Shown here piece by piece: positions 50,580 to 63,189 of a stretch of 64,000 nt of DNA (position 1 is its first letter; every line of letters starts with the position of its first letter). The notes beneath the pieces are model-generated. The model was not told where the DNA came from. It saw only the letters and a program-made list of their open reading frames with translations, and ran no database searches. Origin of the DNA: Anarhynchus alexandrinus (taxonomy: Eukaryota; Chordata; Aves; Charadriiformes; Charadriidae); the NCBI GenBank assembly GCA_008711295.1, contig VUYV01000090.1:2534917-2598916 (forward strand), written 5' to 3'. A program made the translations under genes and the position numbers.

Positions 50580-51280
50580 TTATGTGAAGGTCTTACCTAG
50601 TCACCTTCTTCCTTCTTAACAGCAGCTCTTCTCTTCCTCCTTTGGCCAGCCCCACCGCCTTTTCTTGTAATCAAAGTACTACAGAGCAGCTCCCTGAAGT
50701 GCCTAATCCCTACAGCCACCAGCCTGCTTCCTGCCTGTGCCTACCAGTAACACACCAGAGCTTCTGAGCCTTTTCTTCCATTACCTTTCCAAGTCCTCAG
50801 ATGTGCAAAATTATCAATGTTGCTTCTGACCAGATATTTTCCAGACTCCCTCCCTTCCATCACAAATTGTACTGCTCGTACACTTTCTCATGGCCTACTT
50901 TTCTTACCAGCAATCCTTTTTCAGCAGCTCTTATGACCATATTTCCTTTACGCTCTGCTTTTCCACGGTTCTTTAATGATGCTACCTACTTCCTGCCTCT
51001 CCCTTTTCTTTCTCTGCTCTTTTTAGTACTTCAATTTCTCTTCTTTCTCTTCACAGATGGTTCTATACGCCCTTTTCTCACCTCTTCCACAGGCTGTATG
51101 TGCTTTTGTTCTCCACTCAGCCTACCCTCCGCTCTTTCATTCTTACATTTGATTTTGAAGCTACATTCAACAAAATCTAAACAAAAAGCAGGAAAGAAAG
51201 AAAGCACTAATAAAGCCCTGATCGTAGCTCCATCCATCCTCCAGCAAAGTTTAGCTCTAGTGGCCTTGCTAACAGTTTAA
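50580..51280 (+). other. Pyrimidine-rich stretch with a 159-codon open frame
   Basis: The plus strand is strongly C/T-rich from about 50600 to 51140. This depletes stop codons and explains the open frame at 50801-51280. The translation is rich in F, L, S and P simply from the composition, and matches no family I know. It may include an old LINE-type 3' region, but no diagnostic terminus is visible. I do not regard it as a gene. Confidence 0.4.
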
Positions 51281-54200
51281 GGAGAGCTAATAGATCTCAT
51301 TCAGGTAACACACCTGGAGCAGTAAATGGCTGCGCTCAGCTGTCTTGGCTCGATCTCTCATCATTAGCAGAGAGATATTGCTGTGCTCCATGAAGCCAGG
51401 CATTACTCTCAGCGTATAACATAAACACTGCCTAAGCAAGCAAAACTTAACACAGGACAAAACTACTTACTTCATATAAGTAAAGCATCCCAGAAAATAA
51501 ATACCCGGAGGACTACTGCTCTTCCAGTTGTGTGGCCTGCAGCCTTATGCCTTTCAGCCATCCAGCTGAGGCAGTCAATAACCACTCTGAAAGACACTGC
51601 TGCCCATGGTGAATTATTGCTTAATTAGACGAAGCCAGGGTGTTCTATCACATGTGCAATGCTTTATGAATAAAATCAAGTGCATCCTGCTTTCTAAGCA
51701 TTCATCTCACCACAGCACAAAACCTGGGAAGTGACAGCTTGCTGCCAGGAGGAGATCTACCCAAAAAAGGTATCTGTTATGTTTCAAAAAAGGAGTGCAG
51801 CTATAAACAGTTCAAGCAACTCAATAGTCTGCAGTGCTGTCACTCATAAACGCTTATGTGGTGCAGGAGCAAAGAACAACTCCAGTCAATATCAGGACCC
51901 CACTGTGATGAGCTGCATCGATGTGGGAAAACAGCCGAGCGAGAGTTTCTCCACAAAAGCAGCTCCGTGGTCACTCCCCTTCTATGCTCGCTCTAATTCC
52001 CCACTAAGGGTGACTTTATACTAATCTGCTTCCAAACTAGTTTGAGGCAATTTCAGAAAGAACCTCTGTTTGGATCAAGAGTGGCCACATGAAGAGTTTG
52101 TGCAAAAATAGCAGGCATGCTTTAAATTCATATCCGAGATTGTTTTGAAACAGCTTTCATTTACAAGGATATACCTCAAACATAAAATCTCTGCCTTGAA
52201 GGATTTATTATCCAAAAACCCAATCTTGCAAACACTTATCACCTTCTCAGCTTGTGGTACACAATTAAACCCTTCCAGTGGGTTTTAAGAAGGTTACATA
52301 AAGTTTCATGATCTAAAATGTTAGGAATAGCTTTTAATTTCTGAGTTAATTGGAGGCAATCTCCCTCATGTCAAACTCCTAACAACAGGTCAATAAATTC
52401 AGTAGGAGGTCTTTTCAAGCAGTATTTAAATTTCCAGTTCATAAGACAAGACTCTAAAATCAGCATATACTTGAGTGAACACTGCACTTCTCAAGAGGCT
52501 AAAATCACTTATACTTCCCACATTGAAAATAATTTGTTAGTTCTAATACTATAAACACATATGTTAATACTTCAATTATTTGGTTTGTCCATTACTGAGG
52601 GCTTTCTATACAAAATTGGCACAAAATTAATTCCCTGATTAATTAAACTCTTTAAAAGGTAGTGCAAAGAGTGAACAGAAGGATGAAGGAAGATTGTAAT
52701 GAATACTACTGCTAAAAGGTTTTGTAATTTGTGTAGCACAGGGAAAGTTCCTACAAACAAGACCTAAAGAAACATTGTATGATATTTAAATAGGTCTAGA
52801 AGTCCAGGGGAGCAGTGCTAGCAGTCCAAATAAATCCAAAGATTAATTAAATAAATAGAGATGCTGTTAGTGGAAAGTGATTCCAACCCCCATTCCGTAT
52901 GGAGTTGAGGGAAGTAACCATCAGGTCTCACAAATGGGTGACACTGTCCGCAGAAGGGGGTAACCCAACTGAGAGCAAAGATAGTGTGCTAATGCCATTG
53001 AGTGCCTCTACCGATAGCTCTCTGCAACAGGTCCTGGCTAGATGAAGCTGCTGTTCTCCGAAGGAAGGCCTGAGGAGATGTAATCAGAGGCTCTACCTAA
53101 TAAGTAGAAGATGGGCTGTGTAACACTGAAGGCACAATCACTAAAGGCAAGTGTGGGTGGTGCCTGTTGGACTAGCTATCTTTCTACAGTAACTGTCATC
53201 ATTGATGTGTTTTGTAATCTCCTTTGAAAGCTGGTAATGTACTAAAAACCATGAACTTGGAGAATGTATGTGTAGTTCATCTCTTCTATGACATTAGATA
53301 TGGGACATTAATAGCTCCAGCAGGATATTTAATTCCTCAGCCCACCCTGGAGAAGAGTAGCTAGCCAGCAGGCTAACACTCAATGCCTGCCTCCAGAAAA
53401 AGCCATCAAGCCCTCACGTTTTTATTCCAAACCTCAGTTCTCAAAGACATGGACCATGGGTGACTGAAGACACTAAAGCTTTTGAAAAAGAAAGAAGGGA
53501 GATTAAGCTCCTACAGAGAAAAGGAAGAGTCCTCCTGGCTACTCAGTGCAAACTTTGAAGCTGAAGCAGTGAAAATCAGCAGGAAATGACATTGGAGGGA
53601 GGCTGCCCGGAACACACATTTAGGCTCTGGTTGAAAAAGGATAAGTATAGCTACCTACTTATTAAGACTAACTGGACTTTTGTGTGTGTGTTTGTCACTT
53701 TTCCTACCCTTTTGGCAGGCAACAATATGGCCTTGTTTGGCCAGTTAAGTTTGTCTGAAGTTAGCTAAAATGTGGCTTGGGGGAACACCACTGAACTCAG
53801 CAGATAGTAAAAAATTTAGTATGACAATGATCCTTGCAGACCTGCAGGCATTTTTAGGAGACCCAATGCTGAACGGTACTTCTTGCTACACTGCTAATGA
53901 CCCTTATCCACAGTTGGTGTCACTGGTGTCAAGCCTTGGAAAATAGTTCCCCGTGGCAAACACGAACCAGCAGTTCTCTTGCAAAGAGCTGATGGATGAG
54001 CAGTACCCTGGGACTCTAGGCAAAGCCTGAGGCATCACACATGGGAAATTTTCAGTTATCTTTCTTTTCCCTGTTTCCATAATTTCAGGAAAGGTTATAG
54101 AAGAAGCGAGGCAAACACTGCCATACCTAAGTAACATTTCTGAAAGTCATATAGTTAAATTGCTTTACTGGTTACACTATAAACCGGTCCTTCTTTGTTA

Positions 54201-57190
54201 ACCAATGCAACTGCTGAAATCTCTGGTTTCACTTCACTGGTGATAAATGCCTTTGGTTCTCATAGTCCCAATTCATAGTGAATACTTGAGAGTACTACAG
54301 ACAAATCAGCTGATGTAGTGAGAAGAAAGAGGGGCAACAGCTGCTGTTTTAGAGGCCAGTGGATTTAGTGTGCTAGTCTCCTTCCTGATTTACATTGTGT
54401 AACGTTGCAACATCCATATAGTGGGAGACACCCTGGACCAGCTGGTTGTGAAAGTAATTTGGGTTTGTATCTCACAGTCTGCAGCTGCCTGGCTTGGATA
54501 GAGAGCCACCATTCTCCAAGTGAGCCTTACCTTAAAACGAGCTGTTGTTATTCATCGCATGTCATTCCTCATCGGCTACAGTCTTGGTTTCTTTAGGTTC
54601 CGACAGTTCTGCCAGGCATGTGCTTTTCATGGGAACATAGCGCCAGCAGCCCCACAGAAACAGTCTGCATGCAAAATTCATTCACGTCGAATCACTGCAG
54701 CTTCTGTTTTATCGAAGCAAGTGCTTCTACCCTCAACCAGCGTAAGACATAGATGGGAGGTTTTAGGCAATCAGCTGCAAGATTAGGAAGAAATCTGAAT
54801 ATATAACCTGCTCATGCATTTCTAAATTTAAAAAATAAATATCCAGTAGCACAGGAACAGCAGGCAGGAGGTCACTGCTGTCCATCAAATATTTTATCAA
54901 CTTCAGTAATGGAACACGGATATTTATCTGGGATGAAAACACACTGCTGTATAGTCTGCTTTGATTAACTCATCACATAAATCCTCTCTTACAGGAATTT
55001 TCAGGAGGTATTGAAAGCATTATTAGAAATGTCAAGGCTACAACTGTCAGGAGCTACAGTGGGGGGGAGCCTCAATTGAACAAGGCAGCATGTAACAAGA
55101 AGAAAACACTCTGAATTAAAAATGTTTGATTAATATAACTTTCCTACATGAAATCAAAACCTCAGTTTGTTTTCTAATCCTTCCTTCACTGACCAGAAAA
55201 GCACCTCCACTTTAGAACATTATTTTGATTTATTTTCCTGCTATGATTTCCCCAAGCACCTTCGCCAATTGGATGTCTCAGGTCAGGTGAATTTTCTTGA
55301 ATGAATGGACTGCTGATAAGTTTTAAGCTTTCTATAGTTTTAATATTGCCTCCATAATTATATATCCCTCATATAACCAGAAATAAACATAATTTTTCAA
55401 AGAGGTGATATCAGACAAAGAAGACCCAGATTGAGTTGAAGTCCTTAGAGGAGCTGTGGATGATGAGAGGACATCCCACAGAGTGAAAAATGAACAATGC
55501 TGTTTTGGAGTTCCTAAGAAACCTGCAAAGACTGTAGAAACACCAGGAAAAGTCATTAGACCCTTGCAAGGAAAATTAATTCAATGTGTGTTGCTACTAA
55601 GACACCCAAGTAAAAAAGAATGAAATTAGAAATAAAGTCTTTATGATATTCCCTCAATTTTTATTCTAAACCTCTTCCAATTCCTAGATGTAGTTTTTGT
55701 GATGCTGATCTATTTTTTAGCAGCTACACAGCACTTTTACTAAACAATTTCTTGTCTCAGAAAATATTTACTTCATGTGCAAAATAAAAAAATTTAATAT
55801 CATAAAGCTGGAAAGGTCTCCATTTTTGGTTTATATGTGAAAACCTAGCTATTTTATTTAGATGTTTTACTGCAATACCTCATGGAAGTCACACACTGCT
55901 GGCTGAATGCTCCCATTCTCCCCTGCTCATTGTGCTCCCTAGCTGGATTTTCTCTTCCACCATTAAAGACCTTCTCTCACATGGGATGAGGCTGTCATAG
56001 TGCCGTTATGAAGGAAGGAAATTAAGACTCAGCAGGGAAATGTTTTTGAATCCAAAATATAACTGATTTGAATTAAATGTTCCATTTTCAAGTGTTTTGC
56101 TGAAAATGTAATTTTTTTTTCAAGACAACAAAAACAAACTACAGTCTCCACACAGCTTTATTTTAAAGTTTTGTCAACAATGGGAAACCATCAGGCACCA
56201 CAGTGTTTGTCCATAACGATGACTTATCTAAGAGTAGGAAAGCTAGAAATCCCCAAATTCAGGCACAATAAACCCAGACTATTTCTGCAATGACAATAAT
56301 ACTATTGAAATTACTACTGTTATAATTTAAATCATAGTAGGTGAAATTTAGTTTATTCAGGCAGAATTTGTTCTTCCCATAGGAACACCTGTGAGAGAGG
56401 AAAAAGAGACAAGTATCCCATGCTTTATTCTGATTTCTTTTACTAAACCAAATACATTTAACTAAAGTAGGTAATTTCAGCACAGTAAATGCAGGGGGCC
56501 GCTGCATCCAGGGAATGCTAAACTCTTTGCCCTCCCCAGAAGGAGAGCAAACAGGATCTGTGAGAAACTGAAAACGAATGCCTGAGATCCTCCAGTGTAA
56601 AGCAAGTACGCCCTTTCAGTCTGTCCCACGTGTTGTTAAGGCACTAAATGCCTTCTTCACCAGAGTACTCAAAGCAAGAAAAGGTGTGATACTGCAAAGA
56701 GGGTGAAGAATGGTAAATTTGAAGGAATAATATCATAATAACCCTACTGAGATTCCTTGCCTGTGTTGGTGCTACAACCACATGCGTTCTTAAAAAGATA
56801 CATTTTTTAATCTGTTGTGTTTCTGAACGTATATACTGCTTGTTTCCCTCTTCCCACACACTTCAACAGGTAGTTTCTTTCTCTTGTTTCATTTCTCTTT
56901 CACCTGTCGGTTTTCAGGAACAAGAACTGAGTTTGTGTTTTGAATTTATAGCACAGTAAGAACATATTGAATTTAAAGCCATAATCTAATGCAAAGACAT
57001 CCAAACCACTACCAATAATAAAAGGCAGATATAAATTGTCCTAGACGGCATAGTTCTGAATACAAGAAATATGATTCAAGATTAAGTTGTAGTGGCATTT
57101 TGGCTGTCTCAATATAGACTAAAGAGAGATGGAACGCCTGCTCTGATCTTCATAAATTGAAGTTCAGCTCCTGTGTAGATTTTGAATTCC
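51281..57190. other. No gene recognised
   Basis: Unique A+T-rich sequence. Open frames up to 97 codons (for example 51731-52024 and 54520-54786) are unrecognised, and no repeat family was identified. Confidence 0.45.
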
Positions 57191-57228
57191 CATTTGCATA
57201 TGCAAATGACACCATTGTTTATGTAAAT
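57191..57228. promoter_or_regulatory. Candidate POU/SOX binding cluster
   Basis: CATTTGCATATGCAAATG (57191-57208) is a perfect 18-bp palindrome made of two abutting consensus POU octamers, ATTTGCAT and its complement ATGCAAAT. Four bases on comes CATTGTTTATGTAAAT (57213-57228), which joins a SOX core (CATTGTT) to an octamer variant (ATGTAAAT). It is close to the known SOX-POU composite CATTGTTATGCAAAT but has one extra T and one C-to-T change. Palindromic octamers are known to bind POU-factor dimers. That this site is used is inference, and no gene in the window indicates a target. Confidence 0.35.
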
Positions 57229-58638
57229 TGGACATTTATTCACATAGCAGAGTAGAAAATGTGCAATAAGCCTACGCACAATTAGTGCAAGCAACTGTGC
57301 CATCCACATACACAAAAGAAACCCTAATTATAAGAAGCAGCTACCAAGTAACTTCCAGGTCAACGCTCCACTTTCCGTGCTTCAGCAGCATGCAGTCAAT
57401 GACATTACTTTAACAGTTATTTTCAGAAATTGCCAATAATCCAATAAGGGAAGGAAATTAATTTGCAGATGTAATAACAATAGAGAGATGGCAGTCATAT
57501 CTCTCACATTGAGACAGGAGGAAAAGCAGAGATCATTAAACTCAGTATTCCTGAAAATAGTTCCCGTAGCCCTTGCACTCCAACAGACCATAGCTGCCAT
57601 TTCTTCACCATCACAGACTACTCACTGTTCTTGTACTTCTTCAACATGTGCACATGTATAGCGTTGCAAACAGATAGATAAGCCAACGAGACACATACTA
57701 AAATGGCTGCAAAGGAATTAATCCTTCTGCTTCAGTTATTCATCCAAAAATAATTAATACATGCAGACTTGGAACACATCATGCAGGTCAAGTTTGGCAG
57801 GGAGGCTTTGGTCAGTCAGTGAAACTATGAACAAAACCTTTTTTAGGAGAATAAAAGTTACCTCACAATGACTTTGAAAGTCTTTCTCGTATCACCTTGT
57901 GATGAGATGCATTTCTTTATTCTCAATTTATTTCTCTGTGGGAGGTCCAGTCTGAAGCATAAGCAAAATGGCAGCCCCACCGAGAGAAAGGGAAGGAGGG
58001 AGGGAAAGTAAGTGTCTTATTCAAGGAACAGAGATACCTAAACAATGACCAGAATATCTGTGAATGAACACTGAAGGCACATTTTTGATCCATGTTATTT
58101 AGTCTTATTTAAGAAAGATTGATGTAGCTATCAAAGTTATCATATATAATTGCTGCCGTTTTCATGGAAATAAAGAATGTTCATGAATCGTTTGACTCTG
58201 CTAGTCCTTCTTTACTCATAGTGAAATTGAGTAAGAACATGGTTTTAAGCTGAACAGAAGCCCCCCCCTCCTCCCCACCCCGCCAACTATTCTTCTTGAG
58301 CACCCCTACAGGTCTATACACACTTTAGTCTTTACACTTTAGCAATAACACAGCTGTTCCCCAAATGTGTTCAACAACTGTTCTCTAACGCCATCAGTTT
58401 CATAGTGTAAATGGGTCCTAAAATAGCTGGAACATTATGTCCTTTACCATTATATCTTCCAGCCTGGCTGCCAGATTGTTCTCTTTTCCTTTTTTGATAG
58501 ATTAAGTAGAACCACAGCAATTTGTTGATTTGAAAACTAAGCAATCTCTTTAAACTGTCTCTGTGCTCATTCACTGCTGTCACTGACTCTACCTGAATTC
58601 ATTTTGGAGCCTGCATTACAAAAGCTTTATTCATGAGG
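57229..58638. other. No gene recognised
   Basis: Unique sequence between two octamer palindromes. A C-rich run occurs at 58261-58281. Confidence 0.45.
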
Positions 58639-58654
58639 AATTTGCATATGCAAG
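58639..58654. promoter_or_regulatory. Second palindromic octamer-like site
   Basis: AATTTGCATATGCAAG contains a perfect ATTTGCAT octamer (58640-58647) abutting ATGCAAGC. Its central 12 bases, TTGCATATGCAA, are identical to those of the palindrome at 57191-57208. There is no clear SOX site beside it. Confidence 0.25.
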
Positions 58655-60531
58655 CAGTGTTGATGAATCCCATAAAATAGACTCATTTCACATGTAGAGC
58701 CATCTTTAAAGATTTACTTTTTTTGACTCAGTTGCTGACATTGGCTCCCTTCACTTGCCTTCCTGCCTGTCTTTTTAGGGGCATAGGTTGATTCTGCAAA
58801 CATTTCACTTGTAAGCAATGTCCTTTCACAGATGCCCCTCTCGCTGGACTGTGCAGAAATGCTAGCAATTATAGCACTCTTCCAAGTTCTGTCAGCAGCA
58901 ACAGGGCTCTATTCAAGTATCAGTGTGATTTTTCTTGAAACCAACAAAGAAAACGAGCCCGATTCCATTGCCAGAAACCAAAAAGAAATGAATTAACAAG
59001 AGACTTGACATTAGGAAGACGTTCTTCTCCGCAACTTAAGAGCTCCCTTCTTCTCCATTGAGAGGTGTGTTAAGGTTTGGCTACAACAGCTCTTCACTCA
59101 GAGGGCATAACTACAGTCCTGTTCCCCTTTCTCCCAGAGCAAGAAGTAAAAAACCATTTGTTACCCCCAAACCTAAAAATGGAGCAAAACCTTGCACTGG
59201 TACGGTAGGGAACATCGGCAAGGTCAGCTCGCTCTGCCTTTTCCCCTAGTTCACCAATAGATGGTGGCAAAGACCCCCTCCGAAGCTGCCACTGGACTTG
59301 CACCGTTAACGTTTTTTAAATCCTTTTAATAACATATAAAAAGGGGAAGGCAGATGCAGACGTCTCCTTTTGCAACAATCACCTATAAACAAGTTAATAA
59401 TTTTTTATTTCTAACATACCTGCACATAATCATTCTGTTAATGCTAGCTTTCTTTATCTTCAGATATGAAGGTATTTGTTTCTTCTTTTGTAAAGTAACA
59501 ATAGTGTTTCGCTTTAATTTCACGCAACAGAGCATAAGGACGAACATCAAAGGAAGCTCTTCTAAAATAGGTTAAGAAATGATACTTGTTCCTAAGAACT
59601 CAGCACATCTCTGCCTGAAAGGGAGGAGGGACCGCAGAAGAAAGACTCAGAGAAAGTGATTTCAAACGCTGGTTACAGCATGTAGCATTTTGAAGAGCAG
59701 TAGCATTGAAGAGTAGTAGCATTTTGAGAGTATTTGGTGGTAAAATCAGCAAAGATTATTTTGTTTTGCTTCAAAGGCTTTTTAAGGGCCATCTTTGTGC
59801 TTCAGGAAGCTGTGCAAGAAACCTGCTCAGGTAGAGCCTGACTCAGGTAGAGCACTAAGGGTGGCTGAAAAGTCACTAGCAGGGGTGATATGTAAAACAG
59901 GAGCTCTGAATGTTTGCCAAGAACCCATCACAACACTGGCTGAAGCAAGCCAGATGTGCTGGACAAATTACATAGCACATAATAATATCCTGCCTGTCCT
60001 AATACAACATTGTTTTCAGTTCATGAGGATATTCATCGCCTCATTTCATGATCCTGTGTAATGTTGCCAACAAACGATTGTCCCATTCCACACCAGCTTT
60101 TGAGAGATGGCCAAGCTATATTAATTTTTTATTTGAGAAAAAGAGCTTGGGGGTCCTTGGGTTCAAATTGGTAAAAAAATGTGATTTTAGTTTCTTTGCT
60201 ATCAGGTTCACCTCTGAACATAATTGTGCTAGTTTCTTTTACCACATACCTTTGTAGAGCACTTCACAAGGATTTTCTCTATTTAGACATTTTACTTATA
60301 TGCTTTTTAGGTCTCTGCTTATTTGCAGTAACTCATCTCCAAGCTAGGGATCTATGGTCAGCTTATTTGTTTAAGTACCAATTTGTCAGTGTAAATAACC
60401 CATTGTGCATCAAGATTTCCATCTTGAAAATAAGAACAAAAATGATATCCTCAGCTGTTTTTTCCCTAGGAAGCATAAGAAAACTTCCCCTGCTATTTTG
60501 CACAAAGAATAATCTTTTAAATTTTTGTAGA
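58655..60531. other. No gene recognised; one small tandem repeat
   Basis: Unique A+T-rich sequence. At 59682-59730 three imperfect copies of GTAGCATTTTGAAGAG-type sequence lie in tandem, with the middle copy lacking TTT. A short ATTAGGAAGA-containing patch near 59009 is too brief to call CR1. Confidence 0.5.
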
Positions 60532-60622
60532 GCTGTTGGACCAGGTGAGCTTCAGAGATCCCTTACAACCTAAATTATTCTATGAATCTATGACTCTATG
60601 ACTATATATAATCTATGACTAT
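60532..60622 (+). mobile_element. CR1 3' end with expanded terminal repeat
   Basis: CTGTTGGACCAGGTGAGCTT then AGATCCCTTACAACCTAAAT (to about 60576) is the last part of a CR1 3' UTR. The following terminal repeat has drifted into an ATCTATGAC-type microsatellite (about 60577-60622). No coding sequence is kept. It is a very short 5'-truncated copy. Confidence 0.8.
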
Positions 60623-61100
60623 AATTCATTCACCTATTAGTTTGCTTCTCTGTGTTATTTATGATAGAAGGGTTTTGTTTCTAAAAAAGAGATAAGTTCA
60701 AAACAGAGAAGATGACTAAGTAGTTCGGTTTCTGTTCTTATCTAGTCCTGAGCTGATATAATCATAAAAACTGATAAAAAAGGCAGGCTCCCAAAAGGCA
60801 GTATAGCGTGGGCACTAATACTTTGCTGAGAGATCATCACAGATAACGCACAAACCTCCTAACGCTCAAGGTCTAGACAGCTCCCTTTTCACCTCAGTAA
60901 GATACCCCAATCTTATTGAGTCACAGACTCTTCAGTGTGAGTTTTTCATTGTCTACATGAGGTAAGGTGGTATCTTTACTAACATACAAAGTGGATGCTA
61001 AACTGTGGGATGTGTCCTGTGCCTTAATTCATGACATCCAGAATCATCTTGTGCTTTTAACTTCATCCCTGCATTTAGCTGGGACAAGAGAATGGCAGGA
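60623..61100. other. No gene recognised
   Basis: Unique A+T-rich sequence; nothing supportable. Confidence 0.5.
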
Positions 61101-61166
61101 TTTTTTAATTATTATTACGATTATTGCTATTATTATTAATAATAATATTAATAATAATTATAATAG
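61101..61166. repeat. (ATT)n/(AAT)n self-complementary microsatellite
   Basis: An ATT-rich array (61106-61137) runs into an AAT-rich array (61138-61166). The two halves are roughly reverse complements and could fold on each other. Confidence 0.85.
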
Positions 61167-61867
61167 AACAGGATAGAGGGAATACAGTTATGTTACCAGC
61201 CACCATCTTATTTATTTTTCATTGGCTTTTACAGATTTTTGGATTGGTTTCTGATGATAAAACATATTCCTGAGGGTTTCAATACCATGGAGTTTTTTAC
61301 CGAGCAAACTGGGCAATAGTAGTAAAGACAACTAACAGTAGCCTACCACAAAGGGACGAAATCAAGTAATAAGTCAGTTTAGCAAAAAAGCTAGGTGAGG
61401 GTATAGTGCACTGGACTGAACAGTGTTCACCCTTCTTACCAGAGTACTTAGAAGAAATTCCTTGGGAAGTGTGGATTATGGCATTTCTTGGGCCAAACAG
61501 CATAATGACCTGAGGGCAAGAAGTGAAAACACCTTCAGAAGTCAAAAGCTTTCAGAACCCACCAGCTGTGCTCCAGCCATCAGGCAGAGGCTGTGTGCAA
61601 CAAAGACGCATTTTACGTGCGGTTTTCCCATCCAGCAGCGTTTGCTGGGACTAGACTACTGCTTTGATCTATAAAGCTTCTTCAACATCTGCAAGCGGAA
61701 TTGGGAGTAGTAGCGGGAGCGCTACAGCTTCAGTTCGCATAGGCAGGAAAAGGGGATTGCTTGTTTGTTTGTTTGAAGTCAGGGCACATAATGGAGGGAG
61801 TAGCATTCAGCCTGAAGAGAAAGACTAGGAACTTCAGCATACTGAGTATAATTATTCCTAAAAGCTC
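61167..61867. other. No gene recognised
   Basis: Unique sequence with a short TTGTTTGTTTG patch (61763-61774). Nothing supportable. Confidence 0.5.
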
Positions 61868-61941
61868 CGCACTTGATCCAATGTCTATTTAAGTCAATGG
61901 GCGTTTTTCATTGACTTGGGGTGATAGATAAAATGGGCCAT
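61868..61941. mobile_element. Ancient amniote interspersed repeat, family uncertain
   Basis: GATCCAATGTCTATTTAAGT, then CAATGGGCGTTTTTCATTGACTT and a GATAAAATGGGCC end. This closely follows a motif dispersed in reptile genomes, where 'CCATTGAAGTCAATGGGAG' and 'CCATTGACTTCAATGGG' lie back to back before GGATCAGGCC. AAGTCAATG (61891-61899) and CATTGACTT (61909-61917) form its inverted arms. I recognise the motif but cannot assign the family. Confidence 0.55.
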
Positions 61942-63189
61942 TAGTGCACTTTTTAAAAGCTCCGCTGAACAAACACATCACTAGGTGGTTCAGGTCTTTT
62001 TTATAATGCCTTTCCTTCTCTCTCAAATACTGCATTTATCTCTACTCTTGTCCTTTACCGCAGCTTGTATTGTAACACTTTCACCTGCATCACACGAGGA
62101 GAAAGGAGAAAAATTCTCAGCCTCTTTTCCTCTTAGTCTGTAACAGACAATCTGCTCCATTAGTGCCCTCATACCACCGTAGCTCTGAAGATTAAGAAAC
62201 TTTATCAGGGTATATAAAGGGAGATTTTGGTATTTAATGCCATATACCCAAGCTTTTAAAAAAAAAATCACTTTTTTTTTTGCACTAAGAACCTAATTAA
62301 ACTATTTTGTTAAAGAAATTCAGATCTCTCACTTTGAAGTACAGCAGAATGAAACAACTGGGCAATAAGCATGGATTCATCAAATGAAAAGTACTTTGAA
62401 TTTCTCTACTCACGCTGGGCATTTCCCAGAGGAGTAAAGAGAGAAAAAGAAAAAAACTTTAGAAGAGTCATCTGCATTATACCAAATTGCCATTCCATTC
62501 TGCCTTCTAAAAAGGTCTTGTTCACGGACGGTAGTGTGATTTAATAGCTAAGATTAGGTAAAAGGAGAAAACACATAGCACACAGCAGTAATAAAATACA
62601 GCAGCAGGCTTTCATTTGCTGCCCACATACTGTAAACTTGTGGGTAACTCCATATGTGTTAAGCACCCTGTATTCAATTCACAGAGAAACAGAGCCAAAA
62701 AAAGCCACCGACTCTAGCTGTCTGGACCAGTAACACCTCCCACCTGCCATGGCACTTACTTGTTTGCTTTTTATTTTTTTTTAATTTTCTGTTTACTTGA
62801 GATGTAGTACACCCAGTCCTAACATCATTGTCCATATCAGGGAGCAAAGCATGGGCAGACAGGTCTCTGATAATTGCAGTTTACCCACCTTTCACTGCTG
62901 GTCTAGACTACCAAATATGGATGTATTTTACCTGCTGGTTTACTTGCCATTGTACCACCAGACTAGAAGTGCTCAAAACTAAGCAGTCCTTCTGCAGCAC
63001 GATTCCCCTAAACAGCTGGAATTCCTACAAAGACAACATTATTAGTTATTAGTAGTACAAAAAAGTGGTAGGTCAACATTTCCAGAAGCATCTTGGTTGC
63101 TTAAAGGCCTGTATGCTGGTGAATGCCATTTTTATTTGAAATGCAACAAGCAGTGTTTAAAAGGAAAACCTTTGAACTGAAGGATAACA
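61942..63189. other. No gene recognised
   Basis: Unique A+T-rich sequence with A and T runs (62260-62283 and 62766-62782). Nothing supportable. Confidence 0.5.

Noticed and set aside
58999..59030. Possible CR1 relic (GACATTAGGAAGACGTTCTTC)
   Set aside because: Only about 25 bases match and nothing before or after fits CR1, so chance cannot be excluded.
60181..60573. 130-codon hydrophobic frame as a small membrane protein
   Set aside because: The last residues come from the CR1 3' UTR at 60532, and the rest is compositionally random with no recognised family.
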